A DNA stretch of 64,000 nt, taken from the NCBI GenBank assembly GCA_016169945.1, contig JADLSH010000305.1, positions 186,001 to 250,000 on the forward strand, given 5' to 3'. The notes below the pieces were generated by a model, which saw only the letters and a list, made by a program, of their open reading frames with translations, ran no database searches and was not told the DNA's origin. Made by a program: the position numbers and the translations under genes. The DNA comes from Trachythela sp. YZ-2020. Taxonomy: Eukaryota > Cnidaria > Anthozoa > Malacalcyonacea > Clavulariidae. Positions 44,471-64,000 of this stretch are shown piece after piece; positions within the stretch are counted from its first letter, which is position 1, and each line of letters begins with the position of its first letter.

Positions 44471-45033
44471 TTCGCCTTTATTTCATTTATTATTAATACA
44501 AACACAGATAACACGTCAAATAATAAGAAATAATACCAGATTTTTCCAGCGGTTTATTACTAAACTTTGTGTTATTGGTTATTGATTATAAATTGATAAG
44601 AAATCGACGTATGTAATTTTATAAAAATGACAGAAACAGGAAAGTTTTCGGAATATTAACCAATGACATTCATCCAGTAAGCAGGTTTACAATATCACAT
44701 CAGTTAGAATGAGAATCGGATCTGAAAAAATCAGGCTCTTCCTCCCGTTTGCAGGCTACAGGACGCGTTGAGTGCAGTTGAACATGAAGTATAGAACAAC
44801 GGTAACTCCGAAAATAAACATTTTAATAGATCGAGCTTTCGACTATGTTTTAGTCATCATCAGGAATCATTTCCTGATGATGACTAAAACATAGTCGAAA
44901 GCTCGATCTATTAAAATGTTTATTTTCGGAGTTACCGTTGTTCTATATTTTATCAAAATACTCAGTGATTCTCGTAATTTATAGCATGAAGTATCACATC
45001 GTACGGTTAGTTAACATCGCTGGCTCACAAACA
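44471..45033. promoter_or_regulatory. Shared divergent 5' region of PSME3IP1 and LRRC69
   Basis: The 563 bp between the two start codons should contain both 5' untranslated regions and a likely bidirectional promoter. No TATA box is positioned convincingly. The palindrome at 44791-44946 lies within it, 88 bp upstream of the LRRC69 ATG. Confidence 0.5.
44791..44946. mobile_element. Near-perfect 156-bp palindrome in the shared promoter
   Basis: ATAGAACAACGGTAACTCCG at the left is exactly mirrored by CGGAGTTACCGTTGTTCTAT at the right, and the arms match inward to a loop of about 7 nt around 44868 (CATCATCAGG / CCTGATGATG). It carries no coding frame. Confidence 0.85.
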
Positions 45034-53854
<8,821 letters not shown>

Positions 53855-54668
53855 AAAATCGATGAATAATGAATGCTGGGAGAAGCAATACGCCAATACC
53901 AATGTGACAGCAGCCAAAATTGTGAACCGACTAAAGCCATCAATGGGGCAATTTAATTAACTTGTGCAAGAGTTGACACAAGAAAAGGAGAACTTAGGAG
54001 AACTTACCTGGCCAAAATGAAATGACATTTGCACTTGGCATACTAGGCGTATCACTATTTGGCTGTTATAATCGCCAACACACAATGGCTAGATTATTAA
54101 GCCTGTGTGTTTATTAGTAATAAACAATGTATATATTGTCTGAAAAGAAGGCAAAAGATATATGTCTGGAAATTGGGAAGTAAAAGGTTTTTTTATATTC
54201 ATAAGTTTAATAATGGACAATATCCTCCAGGAGAGCTTCTTGCAAATAACAAATTTGTGATGTACTTAATTTTAAAAGTGATATTGATTGATCTAAAGGG
54301 GAGATCAACGTGGCACTAGAACACAGAAAGCTAGCTTTAACTAGAAACCTTTAATAAAAAATAGACAATCAATCAATGATTGTTCATAATTAATTCAATA
54401 AGAAAAAGTCTGGAATAATAAATCTGCATTAATTAAAGTTTCCTAATTATTAAGAATAAATTACAAGTCATCAGAATTTTCTCAAGCACATTTTGTCCTG
54501 TCATATGCCTTGTCTCTTGCCTTTTTTACACTTGGCTGGTAGTTCTTTCATGTCCGGTATTGACTCCCACATTTTGTAAAACGTTTGAGCTGTAAAGACT
54601 AAAGTTGTTTTTGACTACATGCTAGTGCCAGTCTGTCATGCAAGTAAACAAGAACTCAACTAAGATCT
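53855..54668. other. 3' flank of LRRC69
   Basis: AT-rich, no further exon seen. AATAAA at about 54351 is a candidate polyadenylation signal on the plus strand. The 70-codon frame at 54107-54319 has no recognisable features. Confidence 0.4.
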
Positions 54669-54919
54669 TTAACCCATTAACTGGCAGTACTCTACCACTG
54701 ACAAGTAAAATCGTCTGGCATTAGACAGAGTAAAATACTAAAGTAGGATGCATCTGGGCAAATTGCCAGCTAATGGGTAAACAAGTGACTATGGCAGATA
54801 GTTTTGTTAAGCCATTAACTGGCAGTATTCTACCACTGACTAGTAAAATTGTCTGGCATTAGACAGGGTAAAATACTAAAGTGGGATGCATCTGGGTGCA
54901 TTGCCAGCTAACGGGTTAA
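54669..54919. mobile_element. Two TTAACCCATTAACTGGCA MITE units
   Basis: Units at 54669-54780 and 54807-54919 start TTAACCCATTAACTGGCAGTA and end GCCAGCTAATGGGT, with CTGGCATTAGACAG inside. Same family as 17150-17374. Confidence 0.7.
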
Positions 54920-55629
54920 TAACATACTTAAATACCTCAATATGTTTCTACTACATAAATAGAATAACAAGATCATGATTTTTTTTCTGTTCTGTCAGGC
55001 ATTTTACTATATACAGAATAGTGGAAAATAGTGTAAATTTCAACTCCTGATTATTATTAGCGCTTGTATTATAGTTGTATTATAGTGCTTAGCTAGGATG
55101 CTTTGTTTCGGCAAGCCAACATACCCCTGGAGACAGTTTCACGTAAACATCAATTAAATTTGATGCGGTTAATTTTAATTGGCAACTGTATGTTGCAATT
55201 ACTTAAAACATTCACACATACTGCTGGTGTTAGCAGTGGTTGCCCTCCATCTCTTCCCCTATTCCCTACTGGATATCAATCAATTCATTTCATTTTCTCT
55301 TTCGTTTGTCTAACTTTGTCAGCATGTAAACTAGCCCGCATATTATTACTTCATCTATGAAAATCGATCATAGTCAATTGGCATTTACTGATACCAATCG
55401 ATAATCAATCGATGAAAGGTCACAACAATACCATATATACCATGAAAGGTCATCGATTTCTGATATCAATTGATTACCATTAATATAGATTGCATTGATA
55501 TCGATTTTCATTGACTAAGTATGCCATGAAACCAGACTTTATGAGAAGTAAAAGGTTGAATTCCAAAACTACCAATATGATTAAACTATATAGTGGACAG
55601 ATGTCAATTATTTATACCTTTAAACTCGT
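54920..55629. other. Intergenic, no gene recognised
   Basis: AT-rich; imperfect ATCGAT-rich repeats at about 55365-55510 (TATCAATTGATTACC and similar) form weak inverted pairs. This is the 3' flank of the coiled-coil gene. Confidence 0.4.
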
Positions 55630-56172
55630 CTACTTTCCTTCCTCTGTAGATGAAAGGTTTTGAAGTTTTCTTTCTAATTCTTTTATTTTGATATCTCTAT
55701 CAAGTAGCATATCTTGTTGTACCTTTAACTTCTTACGAAGTTCAACTTTGTCGTTTTCGGCTTCTTCTAAAAGCTTTTCGTAATGTTGTTTGCACACGGA
55801 AAGTTGTCCACGAAGATTCGCAGTCTGGTCTGTTTCCCCCTCCAAACTCAGTTCTTTTAAATTATAATACCTGTGTTCTTCATTCGCAATAATTTGTTGT
55901 AAATCGTTCAACATATTCGAACTAACTTCCTTCACTATTTTAGCAAGTCTGAGGCTATTATAGCCAACGTCAGATCTATGACCATTAGAATCATCCAAAG
56001 AGGTAAAATTGTTGTTGTTGTTCGTTTGAATATGTTCTAGACGTTCTCGCATTCGAGCAGCAAGCACTCTGGCGTTGTCTCTCTCGCTTTCCAAACACTG
56101 TATTTGTCCAAGTAGGGACATAATCAGAGACTCGGTGCTCATAACAGACGCATTAACACTCAAATTATCCAT
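55630..56172 (-). CDS. Coiled-coil protein, family not recognised
   Basis: A single-exon frame of 180 residues from an ATG in good context (AAAATGG) to a TAA. Residues about 15-48 (SLIMSLLGQIQCLESERDNARVL-like) and 115-174 have heptad spacing rich in Leu, Glu and Lys, giving two predicted coiled coils; between them are an Asn run (51-55) and a segment with RLAKIVKEVSSNMLNDLQQI. There is no signal peptide or membrane segment. The codon usage and uninterrupted frame support a real gene, and the protein could be a centrosomal or cytoskeletal component, but that is only suggested by its coiled-coil nature. I do not recognise an orthologue. It lies tail to tail with LRRC69. Confidence 0.65.
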   Translation of the reverse strand: MDNLSVNASVMSTESLIMSLLGQIQCLESERDNARVLAARMRERLEHIQTNNNNNFTSLDDSNGHRSDVGYNSLRLAKIVKEVSSNMLNDLQQIIANEEHRYYNLKELSLEGETDQTANLRGQLSVCKQHYEKLLEEAENDKVELRKKLKVQQDMLLDRDIKIKELERKLQNLSSTEEGK

Positions 56173-56290
56173 TTTAATAGTTTATTTAAAGACTAAAACT
56201 ATTGTAATTGTGACTGTGTAATTCCAAAACTCCAGACATTTGTATCCATTTGTATAAATTTGCCACTTTGTTGACTTTCTCACGGTCGCC

Positions 56291-56522
56291 ACTTGTTTCC
56301 ATCTACCAAACTGACGTTACGTCATTTTTTCAACTTTGAAGTAAAGTTAAAAACTACCCTAACCCTAAAACCTACCCTAACCCTAAAACCTACCCTAACC
56401 TAAACCTTTAACCCTAACCTAACCCTAACCAAATTGATGGGAAAAAATCAAGAAAAACGAATATGAAAATCTTTGAAAATCGGGAAAATTGCGTAACGTC
56501 AGTTTGATAGATGGAAACAAGT
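56291..56522. mobile_element. Inverted-repeat element with telomere-like core
   Basis: ACTTGTTTCCATCTACCAAACTGACGTTACG pairs with CGTAACGTCAGTTTGATAGATGGAAACAAGT. The core (56353-56431) is a run of ACCCTAACCCTAAAACCT variants. Confidence 0.75.
56353..56431. repeat. CCCTAA telomere-like repeat tract
   Basis: About 80 bp of CCCTAA and AAAACCTACCCTAA units inside the inverted-repeat element; too short and irregular for a chromosome end. Confidence 0.7.
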
Positions 56523-56545
56523 GAAAAGTGAAAACCGTTTAGGTC

Positions 56546-56895
56546 TTGGTACTGCTATTTGACAGTTCATGCGTCGCCAACCACGCTTCCCCCCCCCCCC
56601 CCCCACCCTCAGTAAATAAGTATTTGCTTCCATAGACCCTTTCATTAATATTGCTACAATCTAGAAATCCTAATGCATTGTGGTCTATATGTGGTTTGAT
56701 GAGAAATAAATAGAATTGAGAGATATAGCGTAATTTCCTTAGATAGGTAGCTTTAACGAGTGAACTGAAACAAGCTAAGCCTCTCATGCTCAATGCCTCA
56801 TCAAATTTCCATCTCGCTATGCAAAAAATGGAACCCACTATTGAAATTTTCATGTTCGAATAGACGTTAGAAGTGCTTACTTCACGCAATCTTTA
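56546..56895. repeat. Dispersed repeat, copy A
   Basis: Shares with 63657-64000 the order TTGACAGTTCATGC(G/A)...CAACCAC, GTATTTGCTTCC, TTCATTAATATTGC and AATGCATTGTGGTCT. The preceding 56245-56274 (TTTGTATAAATTTGCCACTTTGTTGAC) also matches 63649-63676, so the element at 56291-56522 inserted into this repeat. Confidence 0.65.
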
Positions 56896-58009
56896 ATACA
56901 CACGGACTGACGGACTTCAGGAACGCGTATACAGCGTAGTGCACTGGAATACTTGTAGGAACATTTTTGGTCAATTATTCATTGAAAAAATATATAAACA
57001 AAAAATTCATTTGTTTGCACAGTTTAATAGATCGCGAGTTAAAACGCTTTGAATATTTACTCTTTTATGCACGTTTCAGATATAATTTGCTACTGCGGAA
57101 AGAGATGATTCCTTGTGGACTCTCCTCAAAATTGGTCGGGGTAATATTGGGGCTCATGAGAGGGCCTTCATAGTTCATAAAGTAGACAAGGAACGACTCA
57201 CGTGCACTGTGCTAGAAAAGTTTATGAATGAGTACATGAAGATTTTTCTCCAAGTTTAATTTAATCTCCTCCGCAAAGAAACCTTAAGTATTAGAGATAG
57301 CTTACATGAAATTTCATTGGAAATTTCCTAAAGGCTAAAGGAGCAAAGTGAGCGCGTGAGAAGTGATGGGGAGATTAAAATAGGGAGATTTCCAATTTCC
57401 AATTTTTGCCTGTGTCACAGACCTTACATATTTCGTGTTTTCAAGAAGATATTCAAAAACAAGTGATTTTTACTGAGAAAGCCAAGGAGTATTAGATTAA
57501 TATGTAAATCGGAAGAATTTTGTATGTGTGGATAAATATTATGTAAGATGTACGCTTTTCCTGGAAAAATCACCCTTTCTGGGAACCAAGATTCAAGTTT
57601 TTTCAGAATATTACCAGTGGCTTAACTTGAACCTTTTGAGTGGGGAGGGGAAAAGCATTTCCATTTTACGTACAAATGGGCGTGACCATCGTAAAGTAAG
57701 CGTGGCTTATATATATTATACAATGTATTGGTGAAAACGCAGCACGGTAAATACAACCAGTTGAACGAACATGCTCGAACTGTGGCCCGGAGGGTACCAG
57801 TAAATAGCACGCAAACATTTGACATCTAATTAGTTGAGTTAATATTAAGTTGTTATAATTGGACAATAATTGTAGATTTCGTACTAATGACATTTTAAGT
57901 GGCAGTTTATAGATATTGGTTGCATGCGAAAAGACGGCATATTTTAAACGGGGACTGGACTGGACTCGCACATGGACCGCATTGAGTGCACGCGGACGGA
58001 CTCAAATAG
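56896..58009. other. Intergenic, no gene recognised
   Basis: AT-rich sequence with only short frames lacking features. No splice-bounded exon, tRNA or clear element was seen. Confidence 0.4.
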
Positions 58010-58946
58010 GGTCGATTAGTAAAACAAAGACTGGACCCAATTAGTACAACAAGGACTGGACCCAATTAGTAAAGAAGGACTGGACCTAATTAGTAAAACA
58101 AGGACTGGATCCAATTAGTAAAACAATGACTGGACCTAATTAGTAAAACCAGGACTGGACCCAATTAGTAAAACAAGGACTGGACCTAATTAGTAAAACA
58201 AAGACTGAAGCAATTAGTAAAACAAGGACTGGATCCAATTAGTATAAAACAAAGACTGGACCCAATTAGTAAACAAGTACTGGACCCAATTAGTACAACA
58301 AGGACTGGACCCAATTAGTAAAACAAGGTCTGGACCTAATTAGTAAAACAAGTACTGGACCCAATTAGTAAAACAATGACTGGACCCAATTAGTAAAACA
58401 ATGACTGGACGCAATTAATAAAACAAGGACTGGACCCAATTAGTCTAAAACTAAGACTGGACCAAAAGAGAAAAAAAAGAACTGGACCCAATTAGAACAA
58501 CAAGGACTGGACCCAATTAGTAAAACAAGGACTGTACGCAATTAATAAAACAAAGACTGGACCCAATTAGTCTAAAGCAAAGACTGGACCCAATTAGTAA
58601 AACAAGTACTGGACCCAATTAGTACAACAAGGACTGGACCCAATTAGTAAAACAAGGACTGGACCTAATTAGTAAAACAAGGACTGGACCTAATTAGTAA
58701 AACAAGTACTGGACCCAATTAGTAAAACAAGGACTGGACCCGATTAGTAAAACAAGGACTGGACATAATTAGTAAAACAAGTACTGGACCCAATTAGTAA
58801 AACAAGGACTGGACCCAATTAGTAAAACAAGTACTGGACCCGATTAGTAAAACAAGGACTGGACCTAATTAGTAAAACAAGGACTGGACCTAATTAGTAA
58901 AACAAGTACTGTACGCAATTAGTAAAACAAGGACTGGACCCAATAA
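58010..58946. repeat. 25-bp minisatellite, about 37 copies
   Basis: Consensus unit GGACTGGACCCAATTAGTAA plus AACAA. Units vary mainly at CCC/CCT and GGAC/GTAC. The array ends six bases before the Schlafen-core stop codon. Confidence 0.9.
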
Positions 58947-58951
58947 CCACA

Positions 58952-60049
58952 TCATATCGTAAACCTTCTCCGAAGACTTTCACTTTTTTTCCAAACAGCA
59001 TTACCATTATTAATTGATGACATTGATACTCGATGTTCAATGTTAAATGCCCCCAAAATGTCTTTCTTCCAAGTAATGAACGACATCTCCTTAACTTTCC
59101 CGTCCACCATTTTATAACATTCTGGTTTTTCAAGGAACACACCACCCAGACAAGGAGCGATGTAGATGACGATCACAAAGGTTGATGGGGTAGGCCTGGA
59201 GTTTTCATCTACCACTGGCTCGAAGAATATTTCCCAGTGTTCCCCTCGTTTTGGTTGACAAATCTGCTCTGGCCAAATCATCTTGTTGATAGCTTTCTCG
59301 ACTCTCTTTGTTATCTCGTCTTTGTCCTTCTCGTTCGAGATCAACTCTCCTTCAACAACTCTTTCGTCGTTGATACCATAGTAGATGTGACCTCCACTGT
59401 GGTTGGCAAAAGCTGAAACATAGTAACTGAATTTATTTTTTTTACCTGTCATACGATCTGCTAGTTTGGTACATTTTGATGGATCTGCTTTCAGTTGCTT
59501 TAACTGAACCGTTTTGTTCTCCTCAACACGAAAAATGTTATCTTTAAAGAACATTTTCCAATGTGAGCCAAGTTGTACTGGTTCTGGAATGACTTTTCTC
59601 TTGATAATGTCGTCCTTGACACGTTCTGGTGGTTCCCAAAGATCTACCGGTACAACTTGTGTTGAACATGGTAAATAAAGGTTATAATTAGTTGTTATTA
59701 AGTAATCAGCTTTTTCGACGGAAAACACTATGCTTTCATTATCTTCATTGCGATGTATATATGAGATAGCCTTATTCGAGCCAAGGATGGATATCATAGA
59801 TTGTTCCAGCTTTCGAACCATCAATGATATCTGGGAAGATATTGAAGAAAATTCTGGGATATCTTTGCTTTCAGTATCAATATATAACACCACATTTCCA
59901 CCATCGCTGTTTAGCATGGCACAGATAGCAGGAATTAATTCTTTTTTCAATATTTGTTGCATGTACCATTTGTTAGTAGAGATTTTACGCGGGGATAGGA
60001 CAATATAAATTTCATCAACACGACCGTTCCTTGTTCGTAATGAATGCAT
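58952..60049 (-). CDS. Schlafen-core (AlbA_2) protein
   Basis: A single-exon frame of 365 residues from ATG 60049 to TGA at 58952. Two AlbA-like lobes are visible: an N-lobe with ICAMLNSDGGNVVLYID (42-58) and a C-lobe with EENKTVQLKQL (176-186), YYVSAFANHSGGHIYYGIND (209-228) and a following FVIVIYIAPC strand (291-300). Paired lobes of this type form the U-shaped Schlafen core, which in mammalian members binds and cleaves tRNA. Of the acidic residues of the active Schlafen nucleases, the first is kept (E177) while the second, in the usual VEFK block, is Gln (VQLK, Q182), so cleavage activity is doubtful. No helicase part follows; the length matches short Schlafen-like proteins. Family call is good, function inferred. 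Confidence 0.75.
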   Translation of the reverse strand: MHSLRTRNGRVDEIYIVLSPRKISTNKWYMQQILKKELIPAICAMLNSDGGNVVLYIDTESKDIPEFSSISSQISLMVRKLEQSMISILGSNKAISYIHRNEDNESIVFSVEKADYLITTNYNLYLPCSTQVVPVDLWEPPERVKDDIIKRKVIPEPVQLGSHWKMFFKDNIFRVEENKTVQLKQLKADPSKCTKLADRMTGKKNKFSYYVSAFANHSGGHIYYGINDERVVEGELISNEKDKDEITKRVEKAINKMIWPEQICQPKRGEHWEIFFEPVVDENSRPTPSTFVIVIYIAPCLGGVFLEKPECYKMVDGKVKEMSFITWKKDILGAFNIEHRVSMSSINNGNAVWKKSESLRRRFTI

Positions 60050-62034
60050 GTTTCTGCTCCTACAAATGTTCTTTCACCATATAAGTAAACTTCGATATTA
60101 AACGATACAATCAAATATTAATTCAACAAAACTGGTTCAATCGCTATAAAATAAAGTAACAACTAAATTAGAGCCTTTCACAAATTTTTAGCTTTAAATT
60201 TCCTTTACGTATCTTGAATATGGTATAACGTTAAAAATACACTTGAGGACTAATTATTGTAACATGAACTTTGACGTTTCGAGTGAATGTCTGTCGTAGT
60301 ATATTTATATAGTACATAAGCACACCCACGCACCAACATCGTGGGATTGTTTGTGACACTTTGTGACATATGTGACACTCTGTGACACTATGTGACACTG
60401 TGACATTACTGTGGCACTCTGTGACACTGTAAGCACTATAAGCATGCAGTATTTAACAATTATAAGTGACCTTTTTGTAGAGTATTAAAAGTATATGAGA
60501 GTAAAATCGTTCAATTTATAGATCGATGGAATCTTTGCAGTATTATTTGAATAATCTGTGAAAACTTAAGAAGAACTGATTAACAGGTAGCTGACAGCCG
60601 AAAATACCGCGACATGCATGCCTGATCAGATTAATTACTTCATGTTCGTTCGTCAGTACATTGTCTAAACCTATGGTCTTATGGAGGGCCTTGTTACTAG
60701 TTGTTAGGACAAATTCCGACAGCAAATGACGACGTATATAGGCATGATAAAGCAGCATACGACACAAACTCTGTCCGAATTGGCAAATTGCAAAAGCGAC
60801 ATGAAAAAGTTGGGAAACAATAGTCAATAACGAAACTCCGAACTAACGGCAGGGGTCATATATGACATATATGATTTAAACCTTTTGAAACTGCGAAATT
60901 TATACTAACTTTGAAAGATTGACGAGCAACACACATATTCCGGCTATTAGAGCATACATGATGACATAAAAGCTATGGTCTATGTAAAAGCTAATAAAGC
61001 TGACCAATAAAGGATATGTAAAATCTAAGTAAAAGCCCGTTTAATTACACTATACGCTCGTGGAATAGTTGGCAACGTATCGACGTTCAACATTAGACAA
61101 AGGCGACTAATATATATTGTAATCCCTAATTGAGCATTTCACTTTTCAGCACACTCTTCATGTTCAAACTATACTATACGTTTGTACATTATTTCCACGT
61201 CTCATACGACACAGCCGCGTCATTGGTTTTGTGTGATCGACTGATCTCACTGACTATAGTGCTACTTTATAGACTTGTATAGAGATAAATACTGAACATA
61301 TGAAAATATTAAGAACCAAATAAATTACTCTTACCTTAGACCATAGTTCATAGAGACAGGGCTTAGACTTAGTAATTCATGCATGCCGTTGCTCAAATAC
61401 AAAAATGTTGGTAATTTTGTTTCATACCGTTCTAACTTCCCAAATTCACTAAAGGAGTAAAGCCACTATGTTTATATGGCAATGCCCAATGGACGTAACT
61501 CGGAAAGTTGTTTCATTATTATTTTTAGAATGATTCGATTCAGGAGTATTAAAATAATTTAACAATTGAATATCTATAATGTTTTTGAGAAATTTCTTGC
61601 CAGTTTTTCTGTGACAACAACACAGGTACATCTTGCCGTTAATACATAGGTTTTTACAAATTTTTCATTGTCATTGCAGCGAGAGTACAGTGGCATTTCT
61701 TGGTGTGTTTAGTTAGGGAATTCCCTGAGTATGTACGAGATTTTTCATAGTATCGGAACATTTACCCCTGAATTATTAGTTAAATTTTGTATACGTTCAT
61801 TTTGACATCGGTTAACTGGAAGAGCTATCCAGTATAAATAAGATTAGTAGCAATGCCACTCTCGATCTACAGAAAAGAAGAATTCAGGCATTTACTGTTT
61901 TTTACAACGCATAACTATTTTGTAACAGACTGTAATATTGTCACCGTAAATTGAGCAATCTTTATCGAAGAGGATTATGGGCAGAATTGTAAGACATAGT
62001 GTACGCTACTGCACGTTATATCGTACATTATTCC
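60050..62034. other. Intergenic, no gene recognised
   Basis: AT-rich. Short frames near 60543-60827 and 61449-61631 have no family features. Contains the TGTGACAC repeat at 60350-60432. Confidence 0.4.
60350..60432. repeat. TGTGACACT short tandem repeat
   Basis: About nine imperfect units of TGTGACACT(T/C/A). Confidence 0.8.
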
Positions 62035-62755
62035 GTACCCGGTATTATGAAATATCGTACCCGGAGATGCAATGTCGTACCCGGAGATGAAATATCGTAC
62101 CCGGAGATGCAATGTCGTACTCGGAGATGCAATGTCGTACCCGGAGTTGAAATGTCGTACCCGGAGATGAAATGTCGTACCCGGAGTTGAAATGCCGTAC
62201 CCGGAGATGAAATGTCGTACCCGGAGATGCAATGTCGTACCCGGAGATGCAATGTCGTACCCGGAGATGCAATGTCGTACTCGGAGATGCAATGTCGTAC
62301 CCGGAGTTGAAATGTCGTACCCGGAGATGAAATGTCGTACCCGGAGTTGAAATGCCGTACCCGGAGATGAAATGTCGTACCCGGAGATGCAATGTCGTAC
62401 CCGGAGATGCAATGTCGTACCCGGAGGTGAAATGTCGTACCCGGAGATGCAATGTCGTACCCGGAGTTGTAATATGGTAGCCGGAGATGTAATTTCGTAC
62501 CCGGAGATGTAATGTTGTACCCATATATGTAATATCATACCCGGAGATGTAATTTCGTACCCGGAGATGTAATAATGTACCCGTACCCAAAGATGTAATA
62601 TCGTACCCGGAGACGCAATGTCGTACCAGAGATGCAATGTTGTACCCGGAGATCATGTAATGTCGTATTCGGAGATGTAATATTGTACCCGTACGCGCGG
62701 AGATGTAATGTCGTGCCCGGAGTCTGGAGATGTAAGTTCGTACCCAAAGATCTAT
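62035..62755. repeat. 20-bp minisatellite, about 35 copies
   Basis: Unit CGTACCCGGAGATGAAATGT with variants at ATGAAA/ATGCAA/TTGAAA/ATGTAA. A higher-order pattern repeats between about 62120-62240 and 62280-62400. The minus-strand frames it opens cycle through all three frames because 20 is not a multiple of three. Confidence 0.9.
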
Positions 62756-63255
62756 TAATAGTAATGGTTATCCCAATTGTACTAAACTAACAATGTATTC
62801 CCGTGCTACCCCAACTATTCCGAATATGATTTATTATTCAAGATGGAAGAACAGCACAGATCTCGGATTGAACTGGTTTGTAAATCTGTATGTCACTGAT
62901 TTGCATAAAGTGTCACGAGCAGCTGCATACTTTTTTTGGATTAGCGTGACGCAATTTTTGGCCTAAAGTTTCATTTCTGGAAGGCCCGCATTATTCGCCG
63001 AATGTTCAGCTCGTTTGGTGAACTTTAAACCATTATGCCTCCGGTTTCATGCGAAAATCTTGCAGAGTCTTGTCCCACTAATTACTTACTCGATAAAGTC
63101 CGACTGGGCGAAAAGATGTCACGGAGTTCATTAAGAGGATACCTTTCGTAGGTAACAATATGTTGGCTTTGTAGAGGCAATTTTGTGCCTCAGCCTTGTT
63201 AATAACTGAAGCATTGGAATCTGGACGCATAATCCTACCTGCAAGGGCTGGAACT
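62756..63255. other. Intergenic, no gene recognised
   Basis: No supported exon or element seen before the hAT insertion. Confidence 0.4.
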
Positions 63256-63621
63256 CAGGGCCTTTTTTAAGAAATCGTTAGTGGGGGGGGGGGCACCATC
63301 GAAAGGGGACGTAACAAGTAGGTGGTGTATTACAGGTGTGGGAAGGTGAAGGGGGGTGTGGGGTCCTCCCCCAGAAAATGTTTGTATTCTTGAGTCTCTG
63401 TGGCTTGATTTCCTGCATTTTCAGAGACAATTTTTGATATATTCCGTCTAAACGGAGCCAGGTTTTGTTGTGAGAATATCATAACTTTCCTCTAAACTTT
63501 CCTCTTTTTTGCTTATACTTTGCACGAAAGGGACCTTCACTGGGGGGGCCAAAATAGCTAACTGGGGGGGGGCAACATGGGGGCTTTGGCCCCTCCAGTA
63601 CATTAGTTAAAAAAGGCCCTG
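63256..63621. mobile_element. hAT-type MITE with CTGGAACT duplication
   Basis: Begins CAGGGCCTTTTTTA, ends TAAAAAAGGCCCTG, flanked by CTGGAACT on both sides (63248-63255 and 63622-63629). G-tract filler inside. Confidence 0.85.
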
Positions 63622-63656
63622 CTGGAACTGGCGGATAAAACCATCGACATTTGTAT

Positions 63657-64000
63657 AAATTTGCCACTTTGTTGACAGTTCATGCATGGCCAACCACCCC
63701 TCCCCCTCTTTCCCCTCGGTAAATATATATTTGCTTCCCTATATATAGATGCTTTCATTAATATTGCCACCATCTTGAAATTCCAATGCATTGTGGTCTG
63801 GTGGGAAATATTAAAATAGAATTGTGAGACACAGTATATAAATGCCTTGCTCATATTCTCCGACCCGACTTAGCGAGCGAACTGAAACAAGCCCCAAGCC
63901 TCATCAAATTTACGACTCGACAACTATATACGAGTTACGTTCATAGGTTACGTTATACAAAAAATGGAATTTGAAATTTTCATGCTCGAATCAAATAGAC
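63657..64000. repeat. Dispersed repeat, copy B
   Basis: Second copy of the repeat at 56546-56895, running to the end of the window with CATCAAATTT and AAAAAATGGAA blocks shared. Confidence 0.65.

Noticed and set aside
56353..56431. Chromosome-end telomere
   Set aside because: Only about 80 bp of irregular CCCTAA units inside an inverted-repeat element, with genes on both sides.
58010..58946. CRISPR-like regular repeats
   Set aside because: There are no unique spacers; it is a plain 25-bp tandem array in an animal genome.
61975..62747. Several 70-220 codon minus-strand frames with repeats such as LHLRVRHCISGYD
   Set aside because: Generated by the 20-bp minisatellite; every frame reads the same words in turn.

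Overview
The window is nuclear DNA of an animal. It is AT-rich, and its genes are split by introns with GT/AG borders and separated by dense non-autonomous DNA transposons, LINE remnants and minisatellites. The gene repertoire (LRRC69, PSME3IP1, an LDAF1-like gene, a Schlafen-core gene, a lineage-specific SOCS-box array) and the many short palindromic elements suggest a marine invertebrate, most likely a cnidarian. That placement is an inference; no marker in the window fixes the species.

Layout. 1-8 kb: repeats, one possible terminal exon (2011-2201) and a single-exon promethin/LDAF1-like gene (3853-4377). 8-36 kb: a head-to-tail array on the minus strand of six copies of one gene. Each intact copy has a 7-codon first exon (Met-Ala-Cys-Ser/Gly-Leu-Glu-Lys), one phase-0 intron, and a ~400-codon second exon. 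The product appears to be a beta-propeller-like body followed by a textbook SOCS box (elongin-C BC box plus LPLP Cul5 box) and a C-terminal CaaX prenylation motif (CNLL or CNVL). Copies 1, 2, 4 and 5 look intact. Copy 3 is a truncated, frameshifted pseudogene. Copy 6 keeps its main reading frame but has lost the splice acceptor and carries transposons in its intron and promoter. A CR1/L2-type LINE with an N-terminal 2A-like motif sits in the intron of copy 5.

37-54 kb: PSME3IP1 (FAM192A, minus, six exons) and LRRC69 (plus, ten exons) lie head to head, 563 bp apart between start codons; a near-perfect 156-bp palindrome lies in the shared 5' region. 55-64 kb: a single-exon coiled-coil protein (55630-56172), a Schlafen-core protein (58952-60049) whose stop codon abuts a 25-bp minisatellite, a 20-bp minisatellite (62035-62755), and further transposons.

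How the genes relate: the array members are predicted, from motifs alone, to be membrane-anchored substrate receptors for Cullin-5 ubiquitin ligases, an arrangement otherwise reminiscent of Rab40 (GTPase, SOCS box, prenyl tail). The other genes are ordinary single-copy animal genes, and nothing in the sequence ties them to the array. Exon borders were read by eye from splice consensus, reading phase and agreement between paralogues or with known families; no transcript data were available.
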